Below, piece by piece: positions 38,801 to 50,373 of a DNA stretch of 64,000 nucleotides. This stretch comes from Clarireedia homoeocarpa (taxonomy: Eukaryota; Ascomycota; Leotiomycetes; Helotiales; Rutstroemiaceae): assembly GCA_001465935.1 (NCBI GenBank), contig LNKV01000036.1:62001-126000 (forward strand), written 5' to 3'. A program made the position numbers and the translations under genes. Position 1 is the stretch's first letter. The number at the start of each line of letters is the position of its first letter. The notes beneath the pieces are model-generated. The model worked only from the letters and a program-made list of their open reading frames with translations. It had not been told where the DNA came from and made no database searches.

Positions 38801-41800
38801 GATGAGGTGTGGTGGAAAGATAGTTGGAGTTGGGTAGGCAGGTAGGGTTATGCTGCATGCTGTATATTGTTCATAGCTTGCTTGGACTTCCCTTCCCTTC
38901 GCTCTCAGCCGCCCACACCCTCCCCGGACAAAAAAACGATGAACTTGGCCAGTGCTTTTGAACATTCAAATCAAATCACACCTCATGGTCTCTAGTGCCG
39001 TCACGGAAATTGGACGTTAGGTATGTATGCGTTGCGGCTTATCTACTCTAGTCTGCCGGCATTGCTCACGGGGTCGTATTTGCTCTCCCTCTTGGAGTGT
39101 TGGTTCAGCACATACCATACATACATACGTGATGAATGTGATGAGATTGTGATGAGATTTGCGCAAATGCAGATTGATTCGGTGGGCTAGGCTCTAGGTC
39201 TTGTTCGGTGGGATCCCTTCTCGTATATCGAGTTAGCTGCGAGTCCTTTTGGGCAGGAACGTTCTGGAAATGCACATCACGCACCCAAGAAAGAGATTGC
39301 GGCCAAGGTCTCCATGATCTCTTTTGAGCAAGTCAATTTCCTTGTTGGGAATGTATCGATGGGATTTGAGGCGGTGGATATGCGGTGGATTACTGTTTGG
39401 TGAAAGAAAGGAGAATCCTGTACTTAGCGGCGCCATACATTTGCTATCGTTCACTTGCTCGTTAGAGTGGATGTAGAACTTGGCTGCAATGGCAGCCGGA
39501 GACATATCCGTCCATGGTGTAAGTTGTGGCTGGCGTATTGAAAGCCCACAGTTGAAGTGCCGCATGCCGCTCCTCCTCTTGACTGCCATAGGCGGGTCTC
39601 CACACCATCTTAGTTTTGGTGAGACCATGAGTAGTTGGCACTTAAGCAGATACAAACCGTTGGTATCCGTTGGTATTGGTAATGCCGGAACCAAGCTTGC
39701 CGTTCTGGTATCTCTGCCATGTGATGACAACGCTGTGAACTTCCCCGGGACACTCATGCGAGTCTTCATCATTTGGCAGCCTCTAGCTGTCCTCAGCTTC
39801 TACTTCCTCGGTTGTCTTCCGCTCGTTTTCTGTCTCTGTTGTATCCAACTTGCCTGAAGTGTTGAATAATAGTTTTGTCACTCTCTCCTGTGTTCTCTTC
39901 TTCGTACATGTTCATAACTTTAGGCGTTCGAAATTCAATCGTTTTCTTTTTGTATCAAGTCTCTACTTCGTACGCCGTTATATTACACATCTTATGCTAC
40001 TAGTAATATCTCTGCATCAACAATGGGTATACAGATGTGACATAAGATATGGGATGGGAAACAACAATATCTCACACATAGGTATCTATAGAACATCACA
40101 TAGCAAGCACTTCCGCACATTCCTGGCTGATTTTCCGTGTATGCCTGTCTCCCCTTTTACTCTTCTGCGCAATATCAAACAAGTTCGAAATCAAAAGTGA
40201 AAGAATCAAAGGATCTTTTGTGCCCCTTTCCCCCTTTCCCTTTTCACTTTCTGCCTCCCTGCTTTTTTCCACCGTCCCCTAACTAGGCCCTCAGTCTTGA
40301 TCAATTATCTCTCCTTCCTCCACTGATCCTCGCTCTTCTCTCTTCATTAAGTTCCAAGAATGTCTTCTACTGCACACCACCTTGACGCCTTGCTCTAACC
40401 CCTATACACAGATCCTGAACACCTGCTCGCCTCCATCGTATACGCCAACAGATATCAAATTTGGCTGAAGTGAAAGATCGAGAAGGGGAATAGGATAGGT
40501 ACCTGAAGGTCTAGACCAAACAAGCCAAGATGAATTTGCATGTACATATGGACAAGTGATGCCTTCTGACACCCATTGCATGGGATAGAAATGAAGATGT
40601 GTCCACGAGCAAATAGGGAGCCAGACAAATATGTTGAGACTAGTACGTGAGAGAAAATATGGTTGAGGATCCGCATATTATTGTTTCGTCGTAAGTATCA
40701 ACGGACTCAACTCCTATTCAATCTCCTAAGGATTTGCATACTCCGAGTTGACTACAAGCGAGAGCAAAGCTAAAGAGGTGAAAGGAGACACAAATATAAC
40801 ATCTTTCTCTCTAAACCTATCCACTCCTTCATACCATCACCACTGCTATGCCTAACACGCAACTACAAGCTCACCAACCGTCCGCCGTTATCTAATTATT
40901 CATTTTATATGTACACACTACTACGAGTATGCTTCATCCAATTGATACAATACAGCTCAGCCTATACCCCAAACCAAACATAAAGAGACACAGTGCCATA
41001 AGGTGTGGTTACAAGCGTGCTGCTATCTACTTCTAAACTCTGCTCTCCAGTTCCCATTGAGGTTCTGCACGCTAGATATATTGAAAGCTACTGAGATTGA
41101 ATGGAGATAGCGCTTGAGTTTGGAAAACGGCAATTGAAGCCTGGGAGTGAAGAGCTATTATAATATAGCATGAAGTTTAGAGGTTAGGGTTGATATGATA
41201 CTTGAGTAGATATACTGGATGTACTTAAAGATTAGTTGGTGGGTGGTTTTTTGATTGGTGATTGGAGGAAGTATAGGCAGTTGTTAGGTTTGCTTTTGTT
41301 CGGTCATCTTGGATCTCTTAACAGGGGAAGGTTGTAGAGAATAAAATACATGTCTACTAAATCATTCGGTCGAAAATTCTGGCCTTCGAACTACCAGGAG
41401 GCTTACACTTGAAACTTTGCCGACTATATTAATATGAGGGTATGGACATGTCAGATTGGTAGCTGGCAAGCTGCTTCAAGTTCTGCGTCTTTGCATCCAC
41501 TTCTTAACACTGTGACTATACTTTAAATTAAAAATCGACTGATATAGCAGATACTAAATTTCAGCTGCCTCTCCAATATCTGTTCATATTCGCAAATAAA
41601 GACTGTTCAGTACCTTCACATACTTCTTCTCTGTCTCTTTCCTGCTTTGCTGCCTGTGAGCTCGCATCCCCTGCTCTCCTCTCCTCAACACTGATACTCA
41701 TACTCTAACTTGATTTTATGCCCATCATGGTAGTTCATTAGTTAATGTTCTAGTTAGATATACATAGGGTTCAGAAGAAGTACATGAGTAACATTGGTGG

Positions 41801-43399
41801 TATTTAGGTGCGCTTTCTCTTCTTTCATTTTGCTGTACTTCGAGTTGCATATTTGCTTGTGGCTCCAGTTCATGCATAGAAGCATGAGGTCACTTTTTTA
41901 TTAGATTCTGGTATGCCGAATTACTTGAAGTTGATACCAAGGTTTTGTAGATTATAATAAGGAGAGTCAGAGACTCAATGTCCAAGCAAAGAAACACACT
42001 AGAAAGCTGTAAGCAACAAGAATCTCATGGACGCAATTGTGATCTGTGGCTTGTTCTTTTATCTACCCTCTCCACTCCTCCTTTCCCTCTCTTTGCCGTC
42101 TCTTCCCTCATCTTTCTCACAAACTTTTATTTCCCTTTCTTACCCCTTAATATGGACTAAACCGCTCTCTCCTATCCTTAGGGTTCAGGTAACCTCCTCA
42201 GTCAGATCTGCATCTCGTTACATAACACTAGAACCGACATACTTCATCCAGAGCGACATAGCTGGTCTTGAAAACTCAAGCGTGGTGAGCATGCCGAGAA
42301 AACTTGATCTCACTAGCTATGAGTGTCAGCGTATGGAAATGGATTCGACGAGGTTGGAGATGCCATGTTTGCTGCAGGAAGATGTTGTTTAGGGAGGTGG
42401 GAGGCTGGGCTAGGGAGCAGAGACGAGTAATAGGAGACGAGGAAGTTGATATTGGGAGAACTTGATTATGGGAGGGAGATGGTAGTTGCATTTGTGTTTA
42501 TTTAGATGATCGATTGCAGGAAAGATGGGATGGCGGATTTGTAGGTAAGAGCATAATTTGTATATCGTATAGAAAATGAACAGAGAGGAGGTAAGGAGCA
42601 TGTTAATGCAGCTGATATCAACAGCACTCTAGGGTAGTTCAATGCTGCATTTACCACTATGATCAGCCCGTGCGAAGAAGATAGGAGCTAGACGCTCTAT
42701 AGCGAGAGAGAGGGAGAGAAGAAGAGAAGAAGAGAAAGAGAAATCAAGCAAGACAACAGTCTTGAAGTTTGGCAAGCAAAAAGAGACAAGGGAAATACGC
42801 GTAGATTTGAATGGATCTTTGATAACAATTGATGATCAAGACACAAGAAACAGGCATAGAAGCGATGTTCTGTAGGAATAAGAATACGATGCCACTGGAA
42901 CCGACAGGACGAATGCTTTTAGTGCTAGGTAAGAAATCGAGAGAAACAATTCTCCAATCTACAAGGCAGGACGAACAACACTAGGCACGTTGCAAGAAAA
43001 GGATATAAGTTCATACTAGGTGCAAGCATGAATACCTCGTTGGACGTGGGCTGCGGAAATAGAGGTAATCCGGTACGAAATGCGTAGGCAAGAGAATGGT
43101 GTGATGAAATAGATAGCCTGGGCGGTGCTTGAAGAACTGCAAACCAACATGATGATAAATATGTTGATGAATGATACAGTGACTCAAGTATTGATGCTTA
43201 CTCGTTGGGAGAAACCATAAGATACTGATGTATGATACAACGGAAAATAGCAAGAAAAAACAGGGCAGTTAGCAACGCTGCGAACCAAGAATTTGGGTAT
43301 ATATATCTTTCAAAATTGTCCCAGTGTAGACGGAACAGCAGCAATATATTGCAATGGTATGTACACAATCCGCATACATCCCTTCATCACTTCCGTACC

Positions 43400-44673
43400 T
43401 CATAACTTCGCACTTGGCTCCTCTTTTCCTTCACCCTTCGCTTTAACGACAAATTTCCAAGCCAGCTCCCCCATCGGCCACATCATCTTACCATTTTCCC
43501 TCGCTTTTGCACTGCTTGCTTGTCTCTGAGCCCATCTCGCCGCGATCCCTTGATAAATACACGTCGCTCTAAAGAAACTGAAAGCTACACCCCAAGACAA
43601 ATCCGGATTTGGATCATATCCACCCACTTCCGCGTACCATTGTAGAAGTTGTGACTTCGTGGGTAGACCGGGCGTGGCACCGCCTTGGAATCCTGAGAGA
43701 GAACTCGACGAGAAAACTGCATTTTCTTCGACCATCGAGTAGGGCATTAATAGATTGACTAGGTCGGACAGGGGGTGGCCAATTGTGGACATTTCCCAGC
43801 TAAAATTCAATGTTAGAAAAGAGATCTATGGACAATCATGAATAGTGACATACTCTAAAATCCCAATAACTCTCGGTTCAGTCTTATGGAATACCAGATT
43901 ATCAATCTTATAGTCGCCATGAATCAGTGTTCCTCTATCTTTCGGCTGAGTCTTCTTATCACTAAAATATGCTAAAATTTCATCTATATGGGGAATTTGT
44001 CCAACAGGTTCTTTTGTCTCGATATCTATCGTTTCGGCTTGCGCGTTGCTAATCGTTCCGAATGTTCGGATTTGGCGGTCGTAAAAACCACTGGGTTTCC
44101 CAAAGGTGCTAAGATTGGCGGAGGCGGGATCTATTCGATGAAGTTTTGCTAAAGTGCGGATTGCGTCGTGCCACCTACGAGTTGTGGTCAGTATTTGTGT
44201 AGAGAGGTTGAGAGGATATGCGCATACATTTCTGTTCGTTCTGCAGGCGTTACATCCGGCATTATTGGATCTTCTATAATCCTGCCATCTAAAAATTCCA
44301 TAATATAAAACGGCGTTCCGATAACTGAAGAGTCCTCACACAAACAGTATGCTTTCGGTACTGGTACATCGGTCTTCTCGAGAGCATGAATAACTTGGTA
44401 TTCTCGTTCGACTTGATGTGCGGTCTTAGAAAGTAGCTTTCCCGGTGGTTTCTTTCGCATTACGAATTTCTGGCCATCGCTGGCGAGGAGTTGATATGTT
44501 GGATTTGATTGTCCGAACCCGAACTAAAGCTTGCTGTTAGGATAGGATCGACTGGTTGGAGAAGCTCGACCTACCTGTTTGATATCAATGGGAGTTTTTA
44601 TTTCAGGTACATGGGCAGCGATATATTTTTCGAGTGACTGGAGATCAATCGGCTGTCTTACGGCACCAGCCAT
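43400..44673 (-). CDS. Aminoglycoside-phosphotransferase-fold kinase, ACAD10/11 N-terminal type
   Basis: Four exons, 44673-44575, 44523-44228, 44174-43854 and 43799-43400, give 371 aa. Kinase features: FGFGQSNPTYQL (nucleotide-loop region), KFVMRKKPPGKLL with the ATP-binding Lys, the VEREYQVIHAL helix, HGDYKIDN (catalytic Asp219, Asn224), and ILDWEMSTIGHPLSDL (metal Asp239, split by intron 3). The RKKPPGKLL and CEDSSVIGTPFYIMEF blocks match the kinase part of animal ACAD10/ACAD11, here without the acyl-CoA dehydrogenase domain. Those enzymes are reported to phosphorylate 4-hydroxyacyl-CoA for breakdown. A similar small-molecule or acyl kinase role is inferred; antibiotic resistance is not implied. 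No targeting peptide is obvious, and the C-terminus KAKGEGKEEPSAKL resembles a peroxisomal PTS1-like AKL. Confidence 0.88.
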
Positions 44674-45025
44674 TATGAGTTTCTTGTGTAGATGAGTGTA
44701 TAAGTGGAGAAGTTGGGTTGCTACATTGAGCAGACAGTGAGGTCGGAGCGAATATTGCCTCGGCTTCAGCCTGGACAGGGGTTCGGTTGATCGCGACGCT
44801 AGACCCCACCCCCGGCTTTACTATTCTCCTCAGCTAGGACGGCTAGGTCTAGTCGGCAGGTTCTATTTCAATACATTTGGACATCATGAGGCTGAGAGTT
44901 CAGATATGAATATATTTATTTGCTCAGACGATACGCTTATTTGTGCTACAGATGAAGAATGAGTGAATACCACCTCATGTCAAACCAAGAACCATAACCA
45001 TACTCATCCGCGTTACTTCCTCCAT
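44674..45025. other. Spacer APH kinase - small secreted protein
   Basis: A 352-bp tandem spacer: kinase promoter plus 3' UTR of the upstream small gene. No repeat or further frame of note. Confidence 0.45.
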
Positions 45026-45277
45026 TTATGGAGTAGGAGCCAACAACAAAGCAGCACATGTTGCACTACAAGTTCCAAACGCCGCATTACAAGCAACAAT
45101 CGTAGCTGGTGCCGTCGCACCCAACGTAGCGCCCCAGGTGAATCCGGCAGCAGCGTAACAAGCCATGACAACGCCTGCGCATCCGGATTGGCAGACACCG
45201 TAGGCTGCAGGTCCGGCGGTCGTCAAAGGAAGAAGGGGAGCGAGCGTGAGAAGAGTTGCTTTGAAAGAGATCTTCAT
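45026..45277 (-). CDS. Small secreted cysteine-rich protein (zygote-specific-protein-like)
   Basis: An intronless frame of 83 aa. Residues 1-21 are a clear signal peptide (MKISFKATLLTLAPLLPLTTA). The mature peptide of about 62 residues has six Cys in two CxxxC-type pairs plus two single Cys, in a Gly/Ala-rich setting (GVCQSGCAG, VMACYAAAG, IVACNAAFGTCSATC). The pattern matches a widespread fungal family that databases label zygote-specific protein; its function is not known. It could be a cell-wall, mating or surface-active peptide. It lies upstream of the kinase gene on the same strand. Confidence that it is a real gene is good because of the signal peptide and the regular Cys spacing. Confidence 0.8.
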   Translation of the reverse strand: MKISFKATLLTLAPLLPLTTAGPAAYGVCQSGCAGVVMACYAAAGFTWGATLGATAPATIVACNAAFGTCSATCAALLLAPTP

Positions 45278-46169
45278 TTTGTCGAAATTTGAGGTGGTGA
45301 TAGATGGGATATAAGCGGGGTTGATTACTTTGGTAATAATATGAATGTCGAGACGGTCGTGTACTTGCTGGATTTAATCGTGCGAACGATATAGGCTGTG
45401 TTCTTTGATTCCCGGAAATGCGATGATCTTGGTTTGCATTTGTTAGACACGAAGCGGAGAGATGAACAAGTGCAAAAGAGAAAAGGAGGATAAAGAAAGC
45501 CTTCAGCTACTGCGAGATTTGAACTATGCAAACAAGTAGGCTGGTGAAGATGAGCTGGATAAAGGGTTGACTTCAACCCCGAGAGGTGAAGGAAATAATG
45601 AAAGGGATTACATACCATCAGCGATGTCTATCCTTCCAGAAAGTTGTCCTTTTAAATGTTTGCTCGATTGATGAGAGATAATCAAGATGTGAACTTTCAG
45701 TGACGACAAGGCTATTATATCGACTCACCAGCCGAGAAACCCCGCCAATCGATGTAACAGTGCATCATTCGTTACACAAGCCTCTTCCATACAAAGGACA
45801 TGATACGCAAGGAAATCACATGTTCTCAAAATCCCTTAATTTCGACTGCTCTGCTTGAATATTGAAAATCTCGATTTGTGTCACCCATCAAAATGAAATT
45901 TCCATATTCTACTGTATAAGCATACATACACACACACACACCATAAGAGACATGCACATCACATACATCCCATTGCCGTCACAACAAATAGACCAAACTT
46001 CAAACGCTAAAAAGATTTTGATATATCATGCCTGCCATACCATGCCTGCGTGCCTGCGTTCACCATTAGTATACACTTCAATTCGATTCGTACGCCCGTC
46101 CAGATTCCATCCATTAGTCCCCTTCTCAACTTGTGGTTATCACCCATCCATCCCACATCCGCGTCCCTT
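45278..46169. other. Spacer upstream of the small secreted protein gene, 3' of SF3B1
   Basis: About 0.9 kb holding the promoter of the secreted-protein gene and the SF3B1 3' UTR. An (AC)n microsatellite lies at 45929-45943 and CATGCCTGC-type repeats at 46027-46057. Frames of 97-121 codons here lack support. Confidence 0.45.
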
Positions 46170-49100
46170 TTATATCACGATCGCAAGATCCGGTCTGTCC
46201 ATCTTTTCATCGTCCATGTTCGGATAGTAAGGAATCATAGAATCGGCTGATAAGACGTAGGCGCTATTGTATAAGGTCCAGTATGCTGTTCGTGCGTTAG
46301 TGTTTATTTGACGTTGAAAAAATCGAATGGAAGGAAGGCTGATATTCTGATGAACACTCACGTTGTCTAACTTTACGTGCAGGATGGAACAAACCAGCCC
46401 AAACGTAATTCAATACCAGACCTGGCCCAATAGCCATCCGAATAGCCTCGATAGCTTCCACGATACGATCAATGACGTGAGGACTAGTTTCAAAAAGATT
46501 GGGATAGAGTAGATTGAGAAGATGGAGCATTGCGTCTTCACAGCCAAGTCCAACAACTCCGAGAGCAACGTGCTTCACCACCGAGGCGGCAGTCTGTCGA
46601 TGGACTTGATCTCTGTCGATCAATGCATCTTCGAGTAATGGCGTAATGGCATAGACGTAATCTTTGGCCATTTCACCAATATATTCGAAGAGGAAGGAAA
46701 GTGATTTAAGAACACCGTTCTGGACGTTGAGTTCTGGGACACGGTATTCGTTCATGAGGGCCGGGAGAACTGTGAAAGGTGCACATGTTTCTGCAACGAT
46801 ACCGATCGCAACAGCTGTACAGACACGAGATTGACGTTCTTGCACACGAAGATTGTTCAAGAGAGTCGCCAGAACATCTTGAGGACCAATTGCTTTTGCG
46901 ATGAAACCGAATGTGTTATTTGCAGCTCGACGAATACCTTTCTTGTGAGCCTTAAGCATATCGAGAAGTTCGAAACAGATTCTCATCCATTCTCGAGCAT
47001 TGACACTTTCGGGCCCACGATCAGCGATACGCCCCACCAGGTCAATGGTATTTTCCTGGACTTTCTCGTGACGATTTCGTAGGATGGGCGTCAGTCGAGG
47101 AAGTAGATCTTTGATAGGGGGTTGCATTTGGTTGATACCAACAACAGTGACGATCGATCGCAAGGCACCAAGAATGGAGCCAAGCACTTCAGGATATTCT
47201 TCACCTAGATATTCATAAAGAACAACACCAAGCTTTCCCATTAGGGCGTCTTCACCACACTGCTTCATGACCATCGCGATACGTGAGATCAAGTCGGCAG
47301 CTTGTTGTCGAACAGTTGCTGATTTGTTGTTTAGGCGCCACAGGATGGTACTGACAATTTGAGGTAGGTATGGTTTACATCTGGTACCAAGAGCATTTAC
47401 CACAGTACCGAAACCGTTTAGCATGACGATATCCTCGACGCTCTGCTCCTGGAAAGAGTGCAAGATACCATCAATAAGTCGCTCTTCTAGGCGTTCACCA
47501 ATGTCGGCGGCACCAAGACTAGCAATAACCTTCTCAATTGTCTCGACAGTCATCTTTCGGTAAGCTTCACTCTCGTCCTTAAGATTGTTGACAATTCGCT
47601 CCACGATTTCGCCTACACCGACCTTTTGTCCGAGGTCTACGGTGGTTTCGACAACCTGTCTGTAGTTTCGCTTGTCCAATGCCATTCTTCGTACCCAGAA
47701 GCTCTTGAAGAACTCATCCAAGACGTTCTCTTTGAGATAGCCAGCAGTGACTCCATCGGTTCCAGCACATTGTGAGACAACCTTGAGTACCACTTTCTTC
47801 ATCTCCTCATCTGGTGACGAGAACTCTCTGAGAAGAATCTCCATGATTTGCCCAGTATAGTAGTTGGCATACTCTTCGTCCATAAGGGGAATAATGTAAC
47901 CAACGGCCTTCAAGAAACCTGCAAGACCCTTTCCACGCTGTTTCCGGGCACCGGTCCACAACGGGTTTAGGATATCATCGAAACTCTCAATACCGTAAGG
48001 GTTTGCTGCTTCAGCTAGAGCCGCGATAGCCAAACTAGTCACTGTCCTAACTTTGGTCTGGTCATCGTTGAGATTACCGCCAATGCACTCTACTAACCCC
48101 TTCAAGTGTGGAAGTACAGCACAACCCATCAGGATGGGAATCTGTTGAACGATTTTGACACCAGTGTGCCTTGCTTGCCATGATTTCTTACTCCTACACA
48201 CAGCACGTAAGAAGGGAAGAAGTGCAGGTATCCCCAAAGCCGACGCTACAACAGCAAAAGCTCTTGCAGTTGTGTTTCTGACATACTCATCGACATGGTC
48301 AATATCAGGACGCATAGTACTGATCATGTGAGCAAGTCCAGCGGCCTTACTAAGATTGGAAATGATTTCTCGACCTTCCACCCGCGCATAGTAATCTTGA
48401 TCGATAAGTAGAGGTTCAATAACGACCAAGATCTTGTGAACATATGGCCGGACAAGTTCGTCAAGCTTGTAAAGGATACGATCGATAACTTTTACCAGCA
48501 AATGACGCTCCTGGTCCTCCAATGTCTTCTCCATGAGAAGAGGCAGAATCTGGTTGAACAAAGGACCAGCACCGAATTGTTTTGCATTATCCGTGAGCTG
48601 ACGCAGAGCAGTCTTTCGCATTGACGGAGTGCCATTCTTAACTTTCAACAGGAGCCTCATGATCTTTCGTTCCTTTAATTCCTCCACGCTCATAGAATTT
48701 TCATCACTTCCATCTGTAAGCTTTCCAAAGTAAGCCATATCTTCTGCCTTGAAGAACATGAGATCTCCAACGCCCGGAATTTCTGTGGGAAGCTGCTTTT
48801 GCAGTTGTCTTCCGCTCTCCGGATCTTGCATCATGAATCCTCCATACCCGGCAGCAGGAGCTGGTGTAGCCATGACTTTTTGGGCAATGGTTCGGATAGG
48901 AGCATATCCTGGTGGCGGCTCTAAGATTTTATATCCTTCAGAGGGCAACATCATATCAAGCTCTTCGTCAGAAAGTGGGGCATTTCGTGAAGAAATATCC
49001 GTTCCGAATGCGGTCGGCATCACCGGCATCTGCGATGGATGCATAGGAGTTGCTAGCCCTTGGTTCCCAATAGGAGTAGCAGCTGGTGCTTGATCCCATC

Positions 49101-49917
49101 TCGACCTCCTTCGAGGAGTTTCATCTACAGCTGCACCTCCTACTGCTGGTGTCTGGTCCCACCTCGATCGCTTTACCTTCTCATCAGCCGACGGTGGTGC
49201 CATGCTGGTGGTTTCAGCGCCTACATCCCACCGTTGTTTCCTCTTGCGTCCACTTGCGACGACCTCGGTTGAGCCAGCTTCTTTGTTTTCCTTGTCGCCT
49301 GGAGAACCACTACCGTCCTTGATCAAAGTTGCTGCATGATGGGTAGTTTCACCGTTTGCGATCTTTTCCTCAATAGCTTTCTTGACTCGTGCTTCTTCGC
49401 GTTCAAGCTCCCGCCGTGCCATAACGTCTCGGTAGCTCTCGCCATCTTCTGCTGCGGCACCAGCTTGTCTGTTTGCGGCAAAAGCATCGGCTCTCGTGGG
49501 CGTCAGGACGCGATCGTATCGGCGTTTCTGATAATCGGTCTCGCGATCGGAAATTCTTGCGCTCTTTTCCCTCCCCAAAAGAATATCTTCTTCCTCAACG
49601 CCATTGCCGTGCGCAAATTCATTCATTTGTTCCCTGGAAGCTGTGTATTGACCAACCAGCCGTCGGCTGTTGTCAGCTTCCTCCATCTCATCATCGTCGC
49701 CATCCGCAACTGCGATCGAGGTGTTATAGCCTGCGAATTTGTCGGATCCATCGCGGTCGTAAAGGCTGGTATCGAAGCTTTCTGTTAGGGAGGCCTTGGT
49801 CGAGACATCAGTTCGTTGATTAGATGGATCAAATGTCTTTGATCCCTTCTTACCAGCAGAAGCTGCATTTCTCTCAGCCTGTAGCTTCCTGATAGTCTCG
49901 AAGTCGGAATCGGACAT
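46170..49917 (-). CDS. SF3B1: U2 snRNP splicing factor SF3b subunit 1 (Hsh155/Prp10)
   Basis: Large SF3b scaffold that clamps the U2-branch-point duplex. Exon 1 is 49917-46362 and exon 2 46285-46170; the 76-nt intron restores KVRQPYWTLYNSAY and the C-terminus, giving 1223 aa. The N-terminal about 300 residues are disordered and carry three RWD motifs (KQRWDVG, SRWDQTP, SRWDQAP), ligands for UHM proteins such as U2AF65. Next comes the p14/SF3B6-binding segment (EELDMMLPSEGYKILEPPPGYAPIRT), then about 20 HEAT repeats with near-identical family blocks (KVRTVTSLAIAALAEAANPY; LLPRLTPILRNRHEKVQENT; LKSLSFLFEYIGEMAKDY). The Lys of the human K700 hot spot is kept as Lys622. Start: MSDSDFETIRKLQAE at 49917 fits the family; the in-frame codons above it (to 50031) do not. 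Confidence 0.97.
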
Positions 49918-50373
49918 GGTGGCGATATGTGATCGTTTGCATTGGTCGTTGAGGGGGATGATATAAATTTGGAGTCGTTTTGTAATCGAAAATGCTCTTG
50001 ATAGCCAGCCACATACGCTAGTGTTTATCACGTGATATCGTGTTCAGTTCCGCCGGCAGCACTGATGGGCATCTTGTAATAACCGTCAGATATGTCAAGA
50101 AGGCCCAAATTTGGTGGGTGTGATTGCTATGATCATAAGCATACTCCGTGATGAGAATGTGTATGTTATTGCACCCCAATAAGAGAACTACCTATGGTCG
50201 TATTAGATGGCCCGTTGGAAGCTACCTCAAGTAGCGAAATCCACCAAAGTTTCCAGTGTACTGCAACTCAAATTCATTGATGGTACAATGCGTTTACAGA
50301 TGCAAGATTGTTCATTTTTGATTTTTGTCTTACATTTCAACTTCGGCATGCTCTTATAGTATCATTTATGCTT
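49918..50373. other. Spacer SF3B1 promoter / ARPC2 3' end
   Basis: A 456-bp tandem spacer containing the SF3B1 promoter and leader and the ARPC2 3' UTR. It includes the near-palindromic TATCACGTGATATCG at 50027-50041, whose core CACGTG is an E-box. Confidence 0.5.
50029..50038. promoter_or_regulatory. Palindromic E-box-like element (ATCACGTGAT)
   Basis: A perfect 10-bp palindrome with the CACGTG core, 112 bp upstream of the SF3B1 start codon. In fungi bHLH factors (Cbf1/Pho4/SREBP types) bind such cores; TCACGTGA is the Cbf1-type flank. Whether it is bound here is inference. Confidence 0.4.

Larger units (their letters stand above)
28155..43399. other. 15.2-kb gene-free region upstream of the C2H2 factor
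   Basis: Located 5' of the C2H2 gene and 3' of the APH kinase gene. I find no frame with a recognisable domain, no rRNA or tRNA that holds up, and no transposon proteins or terminal repeats. The sequence is complex rather than RIP-degenerate and carries many simple repeats. Additional short ones not listed separately: (ATGCTC)n 30459-30484, (CCATAY)n 32866-32897, (GATG)n 33670-33692, (CTGA)n 35972-35990, CGCGT units 37094-37109, (GTC)n 37184-37201, G11 37987-37997 and GA-rich 42705-42745. The longest frames (200 codons minus at 35210-35812; 179 codons minus at 39233-39772) are unassigned. Long leaders, non-coding transcripts or distal control elements of the C2H2 gene are the likeliest content, by inference. 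Confidence 0.55.

Noticed and set aside
49918..50031. 38 extra in-frame codons upstream of SF3B1
   Set aside because: The family N-terminus aligns from MSDSDFETIRKLQAE at 49917; the upstream codons look like leader sequence.
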